DNA from: Solea solea
Taxonomy: Eukaryota > Chordata > Actinopteri > Pleuronectiformes > Soleidae
Reading direction: 5' to 3'
Assembly (NCBI RefSeq): GCF_958295425.1
Contig: NC_081141.1
Coordinates: forward strand, 28,935,855 to 28,999,854
Length of the DNA: 64,000 nucleotides
The notes below the pieces were generated by a model, which was not told where the DNA came from, did not search any database, and saw nothing but the letters and a program-made list of their open reading frames with translations. Shown here piece after piece: positions 1-11,800 of this stretch (positions within the stretch are counted from its first letter, which is position 1; every line of letters starts with the position of its first letter). A program made the translations under genes and the position numbers.

Positions 1-3000
1 ACTCACAAAAGACATGTAAAATGTAGCCTTTGTCTTTGGTTGACAGTTGAAAACAGCTTTAAATGGCTACTTTCAGATGTAACGCCAATATAGTTTCAAG
101 TTTTTATGAAGAAAATACACATTTTCAGTGTATTTATACAGAAAAAACCTGAATGTTCATTTCTTACACTGTTCTACTCCTCTGTTAGAGAAGAAACGTG
201 AGATTGAGCACTAACGTGCTGGACAAGCTTTATCTCACACATACTGTTAAGACCTTTTAAATGAGTTTGTTTGTTTGTTTTTACATTAAAGAAATGACAC
301 ATGTTGCACACCTGACCTGAGCGCAACTGTAATTAATGTGAAATCTGCCTGGACTTTCTTTGTCTGGAGCAGATTTATCTGGGATTTTATTGATGCCAAT
401 ACTGATGCTGTTAGCACTGCTAACACATACTAATACTCATCAATACTCTTAAAAGATAAAATATGTCGCAGTAATTACTGTTTTCCTGTTAAAAACAAAC
501 ACACTTAGCTACACACAAGTGTTAGCTTTAGTCAAACTTTTATTAGCATCAGAGATGCGAAGCTGCAACAAGGAACAGCACTCTTCCATTAGCAGCAAAT
601 GCTAGCTTTGCTAAAACCATGAGCTTTGCCTCATGATTAGAGTGTTGTATTTTTGTGTTTCATGTGTTGATACTGTTATATTTACACGATGTCCAAACTA
701 CCTTTAGTAAATGTGGAGAAAACTAACATGTGCTAGCATGACGCTAGCAGCTTTGTCATTATTCGGGGATGTTTGAGAATCAGAAAAGTCTAAAAACGAA
801 GTTAGTTATTGTGGTATTGATGTATGTTCCACTTGTAGTTGTAGTTGTCGAAGTTCCTACATATCTGGAACAATCAACCAAACTAACCCCACATAGGATT
901 CTAAAATGGCTGCCACTTGATCTGATACTGTTACTGTTAATTACACTTGTGTTATTTGTTTCATAGTAACTCTGTTAAACACATAGTACTGTTCACCATT
1001 TGGGCTGGTTTTGGTGTTTCCTCTGGGAGTGTGAGGCAACTGAGACCTCCTAAGAGGAGCTAGGACTTTGGTCTGAAAAACTCCAGTGACCGTTTGAAGG
1101 TCTACTGTCGTCACAGACACAGAGATGCATTTACAAATCAGACAACTGGTCCAATAAGAAATACCATTGTTTTTTAGACCTGCTGTTTTGGTCTTGGCAT
1201 TATTTTATTTACTGTGTAACAGGGACAGTCTTGCACCACACAGGACAGGACTGGACAGAACAGGACAGGACACACGGTACCTCTCCATCACGGTGGCTGC
1301 CTCCTGCTCTCTTTTCCGTCTCTTTCTTTCAGCAATGCCTCGGAAAGCCCTGCCAGGACGTCAAAGCATGAAGTGGTTTTTAGGGGATGTAAAGTTTTAT
1401 GTCTTTAGCTGCGCCTGACCAAGTCATTTTTGTCTGAACCCAAACTGACCCAAGGGCGTGGAAACCTTTACACAACTGAAATGACTTGAACTCATAAATC
1501 ATTTATACTACAGCCCTGGTTTACAGCTATATATGTATTTATTTTTACACTTGGTTGAACTTTAATTTCACACTGCTCAGAGAAACTAACTGAAGCCCTT
1601 TGGGTCTCGTCGGGTTCGGGCATAAATATAAAGTTCCAGTCAGGATGAGGCAACAGCACAGGGGGGTGAACGGGAGGGTTTGTTTAGTCCACAGTGGTTA
1701 GTGCAGGGTTTCAGGGTTTGGTTAGCTTTGGTGAGAGGTTACACTGGTTACAGCAGCACACTCACACACACACACACACACTAGGACCACAATACAAGTA
1801 AAGACAATAAGGAGCAACCACAGAGCTGCCTATTCTATATCGAGCAACAGGAAAATGTGTGTCTTTTCTGAGGATAACTCCGCCCAATGCCTGGTGTCGA
1901 AAAATTCCAAGAAGTGGACTGAGAGCGAAGGGAGGAGGAGTGGGGAGCAGAAAAGGGGGAGTGGTGAAATCTAGTGAAATCTGACACTCAGTTCCTGTGT
2001 GAGGAACGCCCCCTGACCTCGGACCTTTAACCTCATGATTGCGGTCACCACACAAACACCTACAGTTCGTAGCACTTTTGTCGTATATATTTCACCTTAA
2101 ACTTTGTTTAACTGTTGTAGAACATAGTTGAGTTTAATGTTTATCCTTAGACAGGTTGCTACGCTGTTGTGTGCACAAAATAAAGTGTTGTTATTGACTG
2201 GTATTGCCATCGATGGCTCGCCCGAAAAAAGGTTTGTGTTTACAACACGGTGAACGCGGGGGTTTATGTCACTTCCAGGTCTAACTTCCAAGGTAAATGA
2301 AGAAATTCAAATGCAGCAGCTGGTGTTTGACCAGAGAGGGCAGTAGACACACCAGCTTATATCACAACAAGTATAATTTTAATACTTGCACCTGGATCAA
2401 CAAATAACATTTACTCGATACACACACATGCTGGTTTACACCTGAAGAAAATCTAGTTTATGGGTTTAGTTCCATAGTAATACCTCTACTTTTTACATAA
2501 AAAGATAGAATGTCGCTTGACTGTGAACTTAGTGTAGTTTCTTGACTCTTTCAGATCTTGTGGATTTGCTTTGTTCAGGCTAACTTTACCACAATCTTTA
2601 TGAGAGAGGGAAAAACAGCCAACGTTCCAAACAAAACCTAATGAAACAGACCGTAATTACATTTCTATAATAGACTTTCTCCGAGGCTAATTCTCCGCTT
2701 CAAGAAAACAAAAGTCCAGCACATGCGAGTCAGTGAGAATAATGCAGAACCCACAGTGTTCAGGAGCTACGAAATCCCTTCAATGACCCTCGTAAATTTC
2801 ATCACAACTGCAAACATCGCTGCAGTCCACTAACCAGTTCTTGCTGCTGATACAAAGTGCAAAGGGCAAAGTGATACAGACGATTAATTAGCTTTTGAAA
2901 ACAGCAGCTTAATGTGTAGCTAGTTTTCAGGCTGATTTAATGTCAGTATTATGACATAATGTTACATTCAGGTCAATATGTCCATCTACTTTTGCTCAGT

Positions 3001-4767
3001 TTTCTATGTTATTTCTTTCCACATTAGTTTTGTTGAGCATGCAGTATACAGTATACTTACAATAATCTAATCAGTAACTGTCATTGTTTTGAAATGTAGC
3101 AATAATTAGCATTAAAACACATTTGTTCACGTCTATGTTAAGTATGACATAGTAAGTATGAAAGTATGAAAAGGTTGGACCAATGTCACTTCATAGTACA
3201 TTTAAAACAGATTTTTTTCTTAAACTTGTGATAAAATTGCAATTTTTAACGCGTTTACTATGAAAGGTCATGCGATTAATCTTGATAAAATATTCTAATT
3301 GATTGACAGCTCCACTTTTAAGGCGCCATGTTCGCTGCGACAGATTTAATGACGATGATTTCTCCCGTACGTTGGTCAGCACAGACGAGCGTCTCCCAGC
3401 GGGGACAGTAATGTCTCTGACAGGATGTCACACATAATGAGGATCACTGGTGACAGCGTGTGTCTGAAATGGACTCATGTCCTGTCGCCTGTCTTTGACT
3501 GACAGACACACAGACAGCTGACGATCGTCACGGCGACAGGGAGCCGAAGCCGCTGGGATCCACGCGGAGCCTTCGTTACCCCGAGGCTTTTCATGCCTGT
3601 GCAGCATCAGGATTATGATTCTTATTCCATCACAAAGTGTCGTCACTTTCTCCTTCACCCTGTCACTTACTCCACCGTCTGCTGTCGACACAAACAGGAG
3701 CGAAGTTTCCCAGCAAACGCTCAGAAACTGTGGGCGTCGACATAGAGACAACAACAGCTGCTGTTTGTCTGAAAACAACACGATACAAAGACGACGTTCT
3801 CTGGCAAACTGTCGCACTGGCGACTCGTGAAGACGTCAAAGTGTCAGGAATCTGTTTTAAATTCTGTTTTTTCCCCCAGACTTTTGTTCCCCACCTGGTA
3901 TTGGTTTGGTTTTCCCGCCATTTACCTGACCACGCCCACTTCACCACCCCTGCAGTTATCACCAGGTCAACCTGTGCATACATCACCACGTGTGTGGGAT
4001 TTATTTTGACCTCATTTGGACTCCTGTGCCGTTTCTGTCCTTGAATTTCAGTGTTTAGATTTTGGACTGGACTTTAGTTGTTTTTCCTCTCAGCATCTGA
4101 GTTTTTTCTTTCCCAAAAATTAAAATCTTAAGTAGTTTTTTTATGTGTTAAATAAGTGAAAAATATTATTCTCTGACCTTTTTCAAAATTAAAATCTGTG
4201 GACTTTGTACTACAAATATACAAATATACAGTTACACAGAAGTCTGTCGCTCGTCTGCAACAAAGATTTTCATATTTTAAAAACCGGCCACAGTTTTCTG
4301 ACGTTTGCAAACATTTATAACTTATAATTTTTCAGTGCTTGAATTCTCCACTGCTAAAGTTCCTCCTGTTCTGAAAGCAGCATTAATGCTTTCATATCTG
4401 AACTCACATTGTCATTGTGTCCTTTTCATGAGCTGCATCCGTGTCTATTTTTACACGCAACAACAATAAAAATGTAATCACTGGAAGCCGTTCACATGAC
4501 GGTCGTATGAGCTCGTGGCTTTAGGGCAAACTTTAAGGGTCAGATTATTTCTGCTCATTGAAGACGCTAATCCACGACAATGTGAGCCTGAACAGATGAT
4601 GTAGTGTACTTTTCCTCATAGAGGGCAAATGTGGAGTTGCAAGAGGGCGGTTGAAGGCTTTTATTATTATTAATAGTAGTTTTGTCATCATTATAATGCT
4701 GAGATTAAAATAAAGATATTATTATCATCATTATTATTATTATTATTAGTGTTTTAAGCTGTTTTAC

Positions 4768-4850
4768 ATCTGCTCCTGGTCTCTCACCATTTTTCCTTTC
4801 ACCACAACCGGCCCAGGCAGATGCCGCTCATCTGTGATGGTTCTGGTTCA
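4768..4850 (+). repeat. Fragment of a dispersed teleost repeat (copy 1)
   Basis: The stretch with TTTCCTTTCACCACAACC followed by GGCAGATG is repeated near 17550-17590 with the same order of motifs. This motif order is common in dispersed repeats of bony fish genomes. The class (LINE tail or SINE) cannot be settled by eye. Confidence 0.45.
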
Positions 4851-5387
4851 GTTGTTTTTATTCTCTCAGTAACGGCTTCTGCTCTTTATTTTTCTTCATT
4901 CTTCTTGATTTTTTCATTTATTAATTATCATATTGATAATTCCTTTCCTGTACACCTTGTATTTTTTCCCATTCTTGTTTTAAACAAGGTTTTTGTGGTA
5001 TTTAAATGTAATTTTAATTTGTTTCTGCTTCTGCTTCAAACACCTGAGGCCAAGCTCTTGAAGCCTGAAGGACATTGAAGACCGAGGACAGAAGCACACG
5101 AGGGATAAAACTGGTTCAAGACAACATCACTGAAGTGAGAGAGAGTCAGCAACGCGCCGGGGGCGTTTAAAAAAAAAGCTACTCACGATATTCTTCAGTC
5201 GCAGTTTGGAAATCAGCCATGGAGAGAAGAAGAAGAAGAAGGAGAAGAAGGAGAAGTTAGCAGCAGGGTCAGCCAGATAACACACACACACACACACACA
5301 CACTTCAGAGACTGCTTCATGTTCCAGTTTTCAATCTGAGGTGAAGTTACACCGAGAAGTGAGAAAATAGACATTTGAAGAAAGGAA

Positions 5388-5543
5388 CAGCCACTTTATT
5401 AGGTACACTCATCTACCACTTTATCCTCCACATGAGGGTTGCTGGTGCCAATCCCAGCTGACACAGTAACACTTTATTATTTATCGTCATTGGCTGATTA
5501 TGAGTCTACTTGTGTTAACAAGCCGTACCTAATAAAGTGGCCG
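5388..5543. mobile_element. 156-bp MITE-like element with 19-bp terminal inverted repeats
   Basis: The left end reads CAGCCACTTTATTAGGTAC and the right end is its reverse complement with one mismatch (GTACCTAATAAAGTGGCCG). There is no coding capacity between them. The terminus resembles a DNA-transposon-derived miniature element widespread in fish. A lone similar terminus sits at 37484-37503. Target-site duplication was not resolved. Confidence 0.75.
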
Positions 5544-5954
5544 AGCAAGAAAAGGTGAAGATGATGAAGATGATGATGATGATAATCATTATTATTTGGA
5601 GCTGCACCTTCATTTCGTTGTATGTTGTACAATGACATTAAAGTTCTATCAAATAATAATGTTTAAACACGTTTATCTTCACGTGAAGGACTGTCCTCTG
5701 TCTCACGATCTGTCCTCATCACATCAGGTGAGAGAGACACTCAGTACAGACCATAATAGAGACGAGGACGGAAACAGCTGGACATGAGAGAGAGAGAGAG
5801 AGACGAGAGAGGAGCGTGGGAGAGGGGAGGGCGGAGCCTCCGCTGTCTGAGGGTCATAATTAAAACATCTGAGTGATGAGCGATAATTAACTCGTCACAG
5901 TGTGTGTGTGTGTGTGTGTGTGTGTTCTTGTAGGCTCTTCTATCTTTATCCTTT

Positions 5955-5956
<2 letters not shown>

Positions 5957-6036
<80 letters not shown>
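5957..6036. repeat. (TA)n microsatellite, about 80 bp
   Basis: Nearly pure TA dinucleotides with a single interruption near 6009. Confidence 0.95.
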
Positions 6037-6773
6037 GTTTAATTTGATAGAAAAATCTCCTTTAATATAGTTTTCTGATTCTTATTCTCATGTAAAACCA
6101 ATAATTCCAGCATGTTTCATTTCTTTGTGTTTCTGTTTGACGTGGATGTTGTAGCGTCTGCAGGAGCGAGGAGGAGGTTGTTACTCATTAATCGTTGGAC
6201 ATTTATAATTACTGCTGAAATGAAAACAAAGGGAAACTCAAAACATGAATATAAAAAAACAAACAAACAAAACTGATATTTGATCATTTCTGATTAAAAT
6301 TACAGTTTTATCTTAAAAACCCTGTATTTACTAACGTGTTAAAAGCAGAATTAATTGCTTCATTAATACTGTTTTGATCCTAAATGAATGTGTTTTCTTT
6401 ATTTAAGTAAAAACAACTTTCCCTTATTTTAGATTCATTATTATGGGAAAATAATGATAAACTAATTCATATTTATTTTAATAAAATGAATATTTTTGTA
6501 AGATTGGTGAACACAGACCGACGTAGTATGGACCAAATAACTACTCGATGAATGAAGGAACTTATTTTAGTATTTCTGCATTTTAGAAACATGTTTCCGT
6601 TAAAGCGTCTGATTTCAGATCAGACACAGATCAGACGAAACAGAGGTGACGATGAACGACGACCGTGTTTCACTGTCTGATAAAATCAGAGAAATGTGAG
6701 GATTTGGACGTGGAACACGATGAGTTTGAAGCGTTTGTTGAGTGGGAGTGAAGGCGTGGATCTGTGTACTCAC

Positions 6774-8793
6774 GCCTGCATGGTGGTGGTGGCCGTCTGA
6801 AAGCTGAACATGTTCTCTTTGGGGAACCAGCTGTTTGCTGCATCCTCTGCAAACACACAACAAAAGCAGCAGAACGTTTACAAAGGAGGAGGCGACAGAT
6901 TTACAAATAATAATAAGCACAAAACAATAATTATTATCATTATATCATTTCATCAGAAATCAATTGCACATTGTTCTAAATGTACCTTCAATTAAAATAT
7001 TATCTAAGCTGATAATGTTGTATTCCTCAGAATAACCTCACAGCGACTGCATGTGGATTTCCAAAATAAAATCACCTACTTCCTCATGAGTAACACATCT
7101 ATAACCACAAGGTGGCAGCGGCAATGATTAAGTAAGTAACGAGGTTCCTTGAAAGCATCTTGTAGCTTCTCCTCTAAAACCAACAAGCTGTGGGCTGAGC
7201 TGAAGTCACAAGATTTACTATTTTCCTTGAATGCATCTTGTAGCTGTTGTAACAAACACAGTAATGTATAAATAATGATTATAAAATGGCTTCTCTCTCT
7301 CTTTGGTGAAAATGTGTGTTTTTAGAAGGAATTTAAAAGATTCCGCAGGTTCTAGAACTGAAAGGTTGAAGTGGGTCACAGGAAGAACCAGGTCTACTAA
7401 CAATGAACCTGAGGTCTTTAACCATGAAGTGCTTTCACGGTTCCAAGTTAAATCTTTAAATCAAATTACAAAACTACAAGAAATACTGATATAACAGCTG
7501 TGCGGACATTATTGTCCTCACCTCTGTCTTCAGTCGACGTTCTGTCTTCGCTGTACATCCTCTCCAGCTTCTTGCGCTGCTTGTCTCCATCCCTCGGGGA
7601 CGTGTCCAGGTCCAGCGAGCGCTGGCTCTGACACGGCGCTCGGATGCAGGCCACGCAGTCCGCGGTGTCGTCCTTGGACGCCGCTCGTCTCAGCCCCCAA
7701 TCTCGGGCGTTGTTGCCGTCCCTCGAGCTCTGCAGCGGCTGAGACGTGGACGCCGGTCCTCCATGGTGCTGGGGGACGTGGTGGTGGTGGTTGCTGCGAT
7801 GGTGGCCGCTGCGGTGGTGGCTGCCGCGGGGGGCCGAGGCGGACGGTTGGCTGGTGCAGGATGGGTTGTTGTCAGGGTTGGTGGCCTGGGAGGGATTCTG
7901 GTCCCTGGAGGTCTTTATCACCTCCAGCTCCAGGCTCTCCGCGCTGCCGCGGCTCCCCAGCGTCATCCCTCCTTCCCTGCTGATGGTGTAAACCCTGGCG
8001 GGCTTCAGTGCCACGCTGCCCTCCTGGCTCCTAGAACGTGACGGTTCCTCTGCAGAGAGGCTTCGCTCCACGGAGAGTCGACGTTTGGAGGCGGCCGCAG
8101 GCACCGGAGGCTGCAGGCTGCAGCTGCTGCTGACCAGAGGCTGAGACCGAGACAGGGCTGGAGCTCCGGGAGTGGACTGGACCGACCGGTCGGGTTTTGC
8201 TACAGGCAAACAGCGGCTCTGAGGAGGCAGGTTGTTGTTGTGCAAACGCTGGCCGACGTCTGGAGAGTCGCAGTCCTGAGCAGCGAAGGTGTCGGACAAT
8301 AAATGATCTGAATGTTTACGATGAGAGAAGATGGAGAAGACGAAGAATCTGCTGTCAATCAAACTCCAAAACTAAGTCAGCTCGACTGGAACCTGAGAGC
8401 TCGTGTAACATCCTGAGTAGTCTTGAGTTCTGTTTCCTGCCTCTCGTTTCAGAGTCTGCTACCTGTCAAGTTTTCCCGCCTCTGTGATTCCCTGCCCCGC
8501 CCCCTGATGTGTTTCACCTGTTCATCGTTATTTAGCCGCGTGTTTCCCGGGTCTGTCGTCAGTGAGTGAGTTGTACTGAGATCAGTAAAAATGTGTTTAT
8601 CTCTTCAAACTGAGGCTGTTGTCGAGTCCACGTTATGTTTTATAAAACAACCTTGATTTTATTTGAAGTCATTTGCTCAATAAAATGGGCAAAATGTAGG
8701 AAATTTGGGAAATTTCCAACTTAGAAAATCCTAAATTGTTTAGTTTTGTCCACGAACCAAAGATATTCAGTTTACTGTCACAGCTGAGCTATA

Positions 8794-8842
<49 letters not shown>

Positions 8843-11800
8843 GTGTGTGTGTGTGTGTGTGTGTTACCTGCTCCGTTGCGGTTCTCCGTGTTGGCGTTGG
8901 ACAAATATTCTCCGAAGGCTCTGGCCGCTCTGTGGAGACAAACACAGAGCAGCAGCAGTTAGATCCTCACACTCTCACACACTCTCACACACACACACAC
9001 ACACATTTCCATCCTCTCCATATCTGACTGAACAGTCCAGTCTGGTCCGTCTGTCACTGAGGTGACGCTGTGTTCTGCAGGGTTTGGTCAAACAGCTTGA
9101 GACACAGCTGATGAGACTCTCAGGAGACGGAGACGGAGACGGAGACGTCGCTGTGTTTAAAGCGTCGTCGCGGGAACAGAGAGCCACGGCTCGTCTTTTT
9201 GGCAGGAACAGCGAGGAACTGGCAGAGTGTCAGGAACATGTATGTCTCAGAATGTGTCCACGCTCTGAGACATGATGTCCTCGCTTCATTCTCAACTCTT
9301 AACTCAGACTTTATTCTGTTCGTGCTGCCAGGTTTGTTTTTCTGGAATAAAATACGTTTAATTTCCAGCATCAGTGAGAACAAAGTTAGAGGAAAGTACA
9401 AGGAAGGAAGGAAAGAAGGAAGGAAGGAAGGAAGGAACAAAGGAAGGAAGGAAGGAAGGAAGGAAGGGCGGTAGGTAGTTTCATCTGCAAAATAAATGTA
9501 CTTACACTTGGTGTTGGTTAAATAATATCAAACAGCAGTTTGGAGGTTGCTATTCTCAAGAAGGCTGCGTGATGTGAACCATGCCTCGCACAAAAGAGCT
9601 CTCAGAAGCCTGCGAGTCAGAATTGTTGACTTCCCAAGAATATTGCTGAACTGAAGTAGTTTGGTTCAAACCTCCTCGTGACTGTTGTGCAGGTCTGATC
9701 TGCAACGACTGGAAACCTTTGGTTGAGGTTATTGTCGCTAAAGGAGAGTCAATCACTTATTAAATCAATGGTTCACAGACTTTGTCCACCCTGCACTCTG
9801 CATGTTTACATTATGTGTTCATTAAAAACATGAAAACATATCATTGTTTGTGAGATATTACTTTAATAAGACAGTGTTTGTCTGTTGTTGTGATTTAGAA
9901 CAAGATCAGATCACAATCTATGATCCATTTATGCACAAATCCAGATCGTTCCAAACGCTTCACATACTTGTTCTTGCAACTGTGTATATGATGTTTATCC
10001 TCATTGATAATATATAATAACTGACGTCAAATATCCACCGACCGTCAGCTGCTCTGACTTCTACAGAATGGAATTGATTATTGGAAAAATAAAATCCATG
10101 TATTTACATTTGTATTCCTGAAACACACGCACACACACACACACACACACACGCACACACACACGCACGCACACACACACACGCATCAGTGGCTTCAGTG
10201 TAAACACACAGACTCATCCTTAGAAGAACATGTGCAGCAGCATGCAGAGAAAGAAATAGGCCACACACACACACACACACACACACAATATGCTCTGTGC
10301 ATGCACACACGGTGAAATCCCAGAGGAATTGCTGTGTTGTTGCTGAGGTTTGTGTGACACACTAATTAAATATGAGGCAGCACGTGCAGCAGGAGGAGGA
10401 GGAGGAGGAGGAGCAGGAGGAGGCAATGCAATCTTCTCTGATGAATCTACTTGACTTTGTCAACTCCATATATTTTCACTGAGTGAAAGTTGATGGAGGA
10501 CGAAACGCTGCAGCGTCCTGATTCTCGTCATTCTGATACATTAGTTTTTGATCTTTGTTTTTATGTCTTTTAAATTTACAGAGATTGTGGAGCAGAAAAA
10601 AAAAATCTGCCGGGCCACATATTAATTCTGGCGGGCCAGTTTTGGTCCACGGGCCACATGTTTGCTTCCGTGTTGTGAAACATGAACGTGAACATGCTGT
10701 TACTGTTACTGCTGCTGCTGTTACTGCTGCTGTTACTGTTTCTGCTGCTGCTGTTACTGTTACTGCTGTTACTGCTGCTGCTGTTACTGCTGCTGCTGCT
10801 GCTGTTACTGCTGTTACTGCTGCTGCTGCTGTTACTGCTGCTGTTACTGCTGCTGCTGCTGCTGCTGTTACTGCTGCTGCTGTTACTGCTGTTACTGCTG
10901 CTGTTACTGCTGCTGCTGCTGCTGCTGTTACTGCTGCTGCTGCTGCTGCTGCTGCTGTTACTGCTGCTGCTGTTACTGCTGCTGCTGCTGCTGCTGCGCC
11001 AACTTCTCATCTTATTTATTTCTTTTTTTACCTGCATGTTTTCAACCATGTGACGTGAAGAAAACACGAAGAGCGAGACGTGTTTGTGAGACCAAAAATA
11101 GAACGGAACGATCGAGCGTAAAGATGGAGGAGAAGGGAGGAGGGGGGAGGGAGGAGGGGGGAGAAGGCGAGTTACGACTAAAATAAGTGTAGGAGGACAT
11201 GGAGGACAGAGGACACAGATGATCCAGAAACTTGATGTTATTATACAAACGCCAGATTAACAGAATATGAAGAACTCTGTCAGAGTGTGACTGATGAAGT
11301 GTGTGAGACACCTGAGGACACAGAGACAGACAGACAGACAGACAGACAGAGACACTTGGACACTAATGAGTTCCTCCATGTTCCCCATGTTTCCCATGTT
11401 CCCCATGTTCCTCCATGTTCCCCATGTTCCCCATGTTCCTTATGTTCCTCCATGTTCCCCATGTCCCTCCATGTTCCCCATGTTCCTCCATGTTCTCCAT
11501 GTTCCTCAATGTTCCCTATGTTCCTCAATGTTCTCCATGTTCTCCATGTTCCTCAATGTTCTCCATGTTCTCCATGTTCCTCCACCATCAGCCACGTACA
11601 GACCATAATTAGTGCCGTCAGTGCCAGAGGTGACGGCCATCTCAGTGTCCACCTGTCTGTCCTCATCATTACTGCTGTGAGCAGCAGGACAGTTTTAAAT
11701 GATGAATGTTATAAATATAATACATTTAAATGTAAATATTATTATCAGCTTTGGTTCATTCTCAGCCTGAGGACAAGAGGACAAGAGGACAAGTGGACAA

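Larger units (their letters stand above)
1..6773. other. Probable nsmf intron 4 (left edge); no coding sequence recognised
   Basis: No exon with protein similarity was found on either strand. AT-rich sequence fills most of 1-4600. Seen inside: (CA)n near 1761-1782, a TTA/ATT-rich run at 4650-4750, fragments of a dispersed repeat at about 4770-4850, a GAA/GGA run at 5221-5258, (CA)n at 5279-5302, a small inverted-repeat element at 5388-5543, (TG)n at 5900-5925 and (TA)n at 5957-6036. A weak candidate first exon at 5187-5220 on the minus strand is discussed in the findings. The intron assignment is an inference from the missing nsmf 3' exons. Confidence 0.55.

Noticed and set aside
1167..1418. 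83-codon plus-strand frame with a hydrophobic start
   Set aside because: Contains repeated GGACAGGAC text and no homology or upstream promoter evidence.
3428..4044. Overlapping open frames of 108-135 codons on both strands
   Set aside because: No recognisable domain, no splice pattern, and frames on both strands are equally plausible; most likely chance in a GC-richer patch.
7746..8041. Plus-strand frames opposite nsmf exon 3
   Set aside because: Shadow of the real minus-strand exon.
10555..11067. Open frames of poly-Leu, poly-Ala/Val and poly-Ser/Asn on both strands
   Set aside because: Translations of a CTG/TTA microsatellite in all frames, without flanking coding signal.
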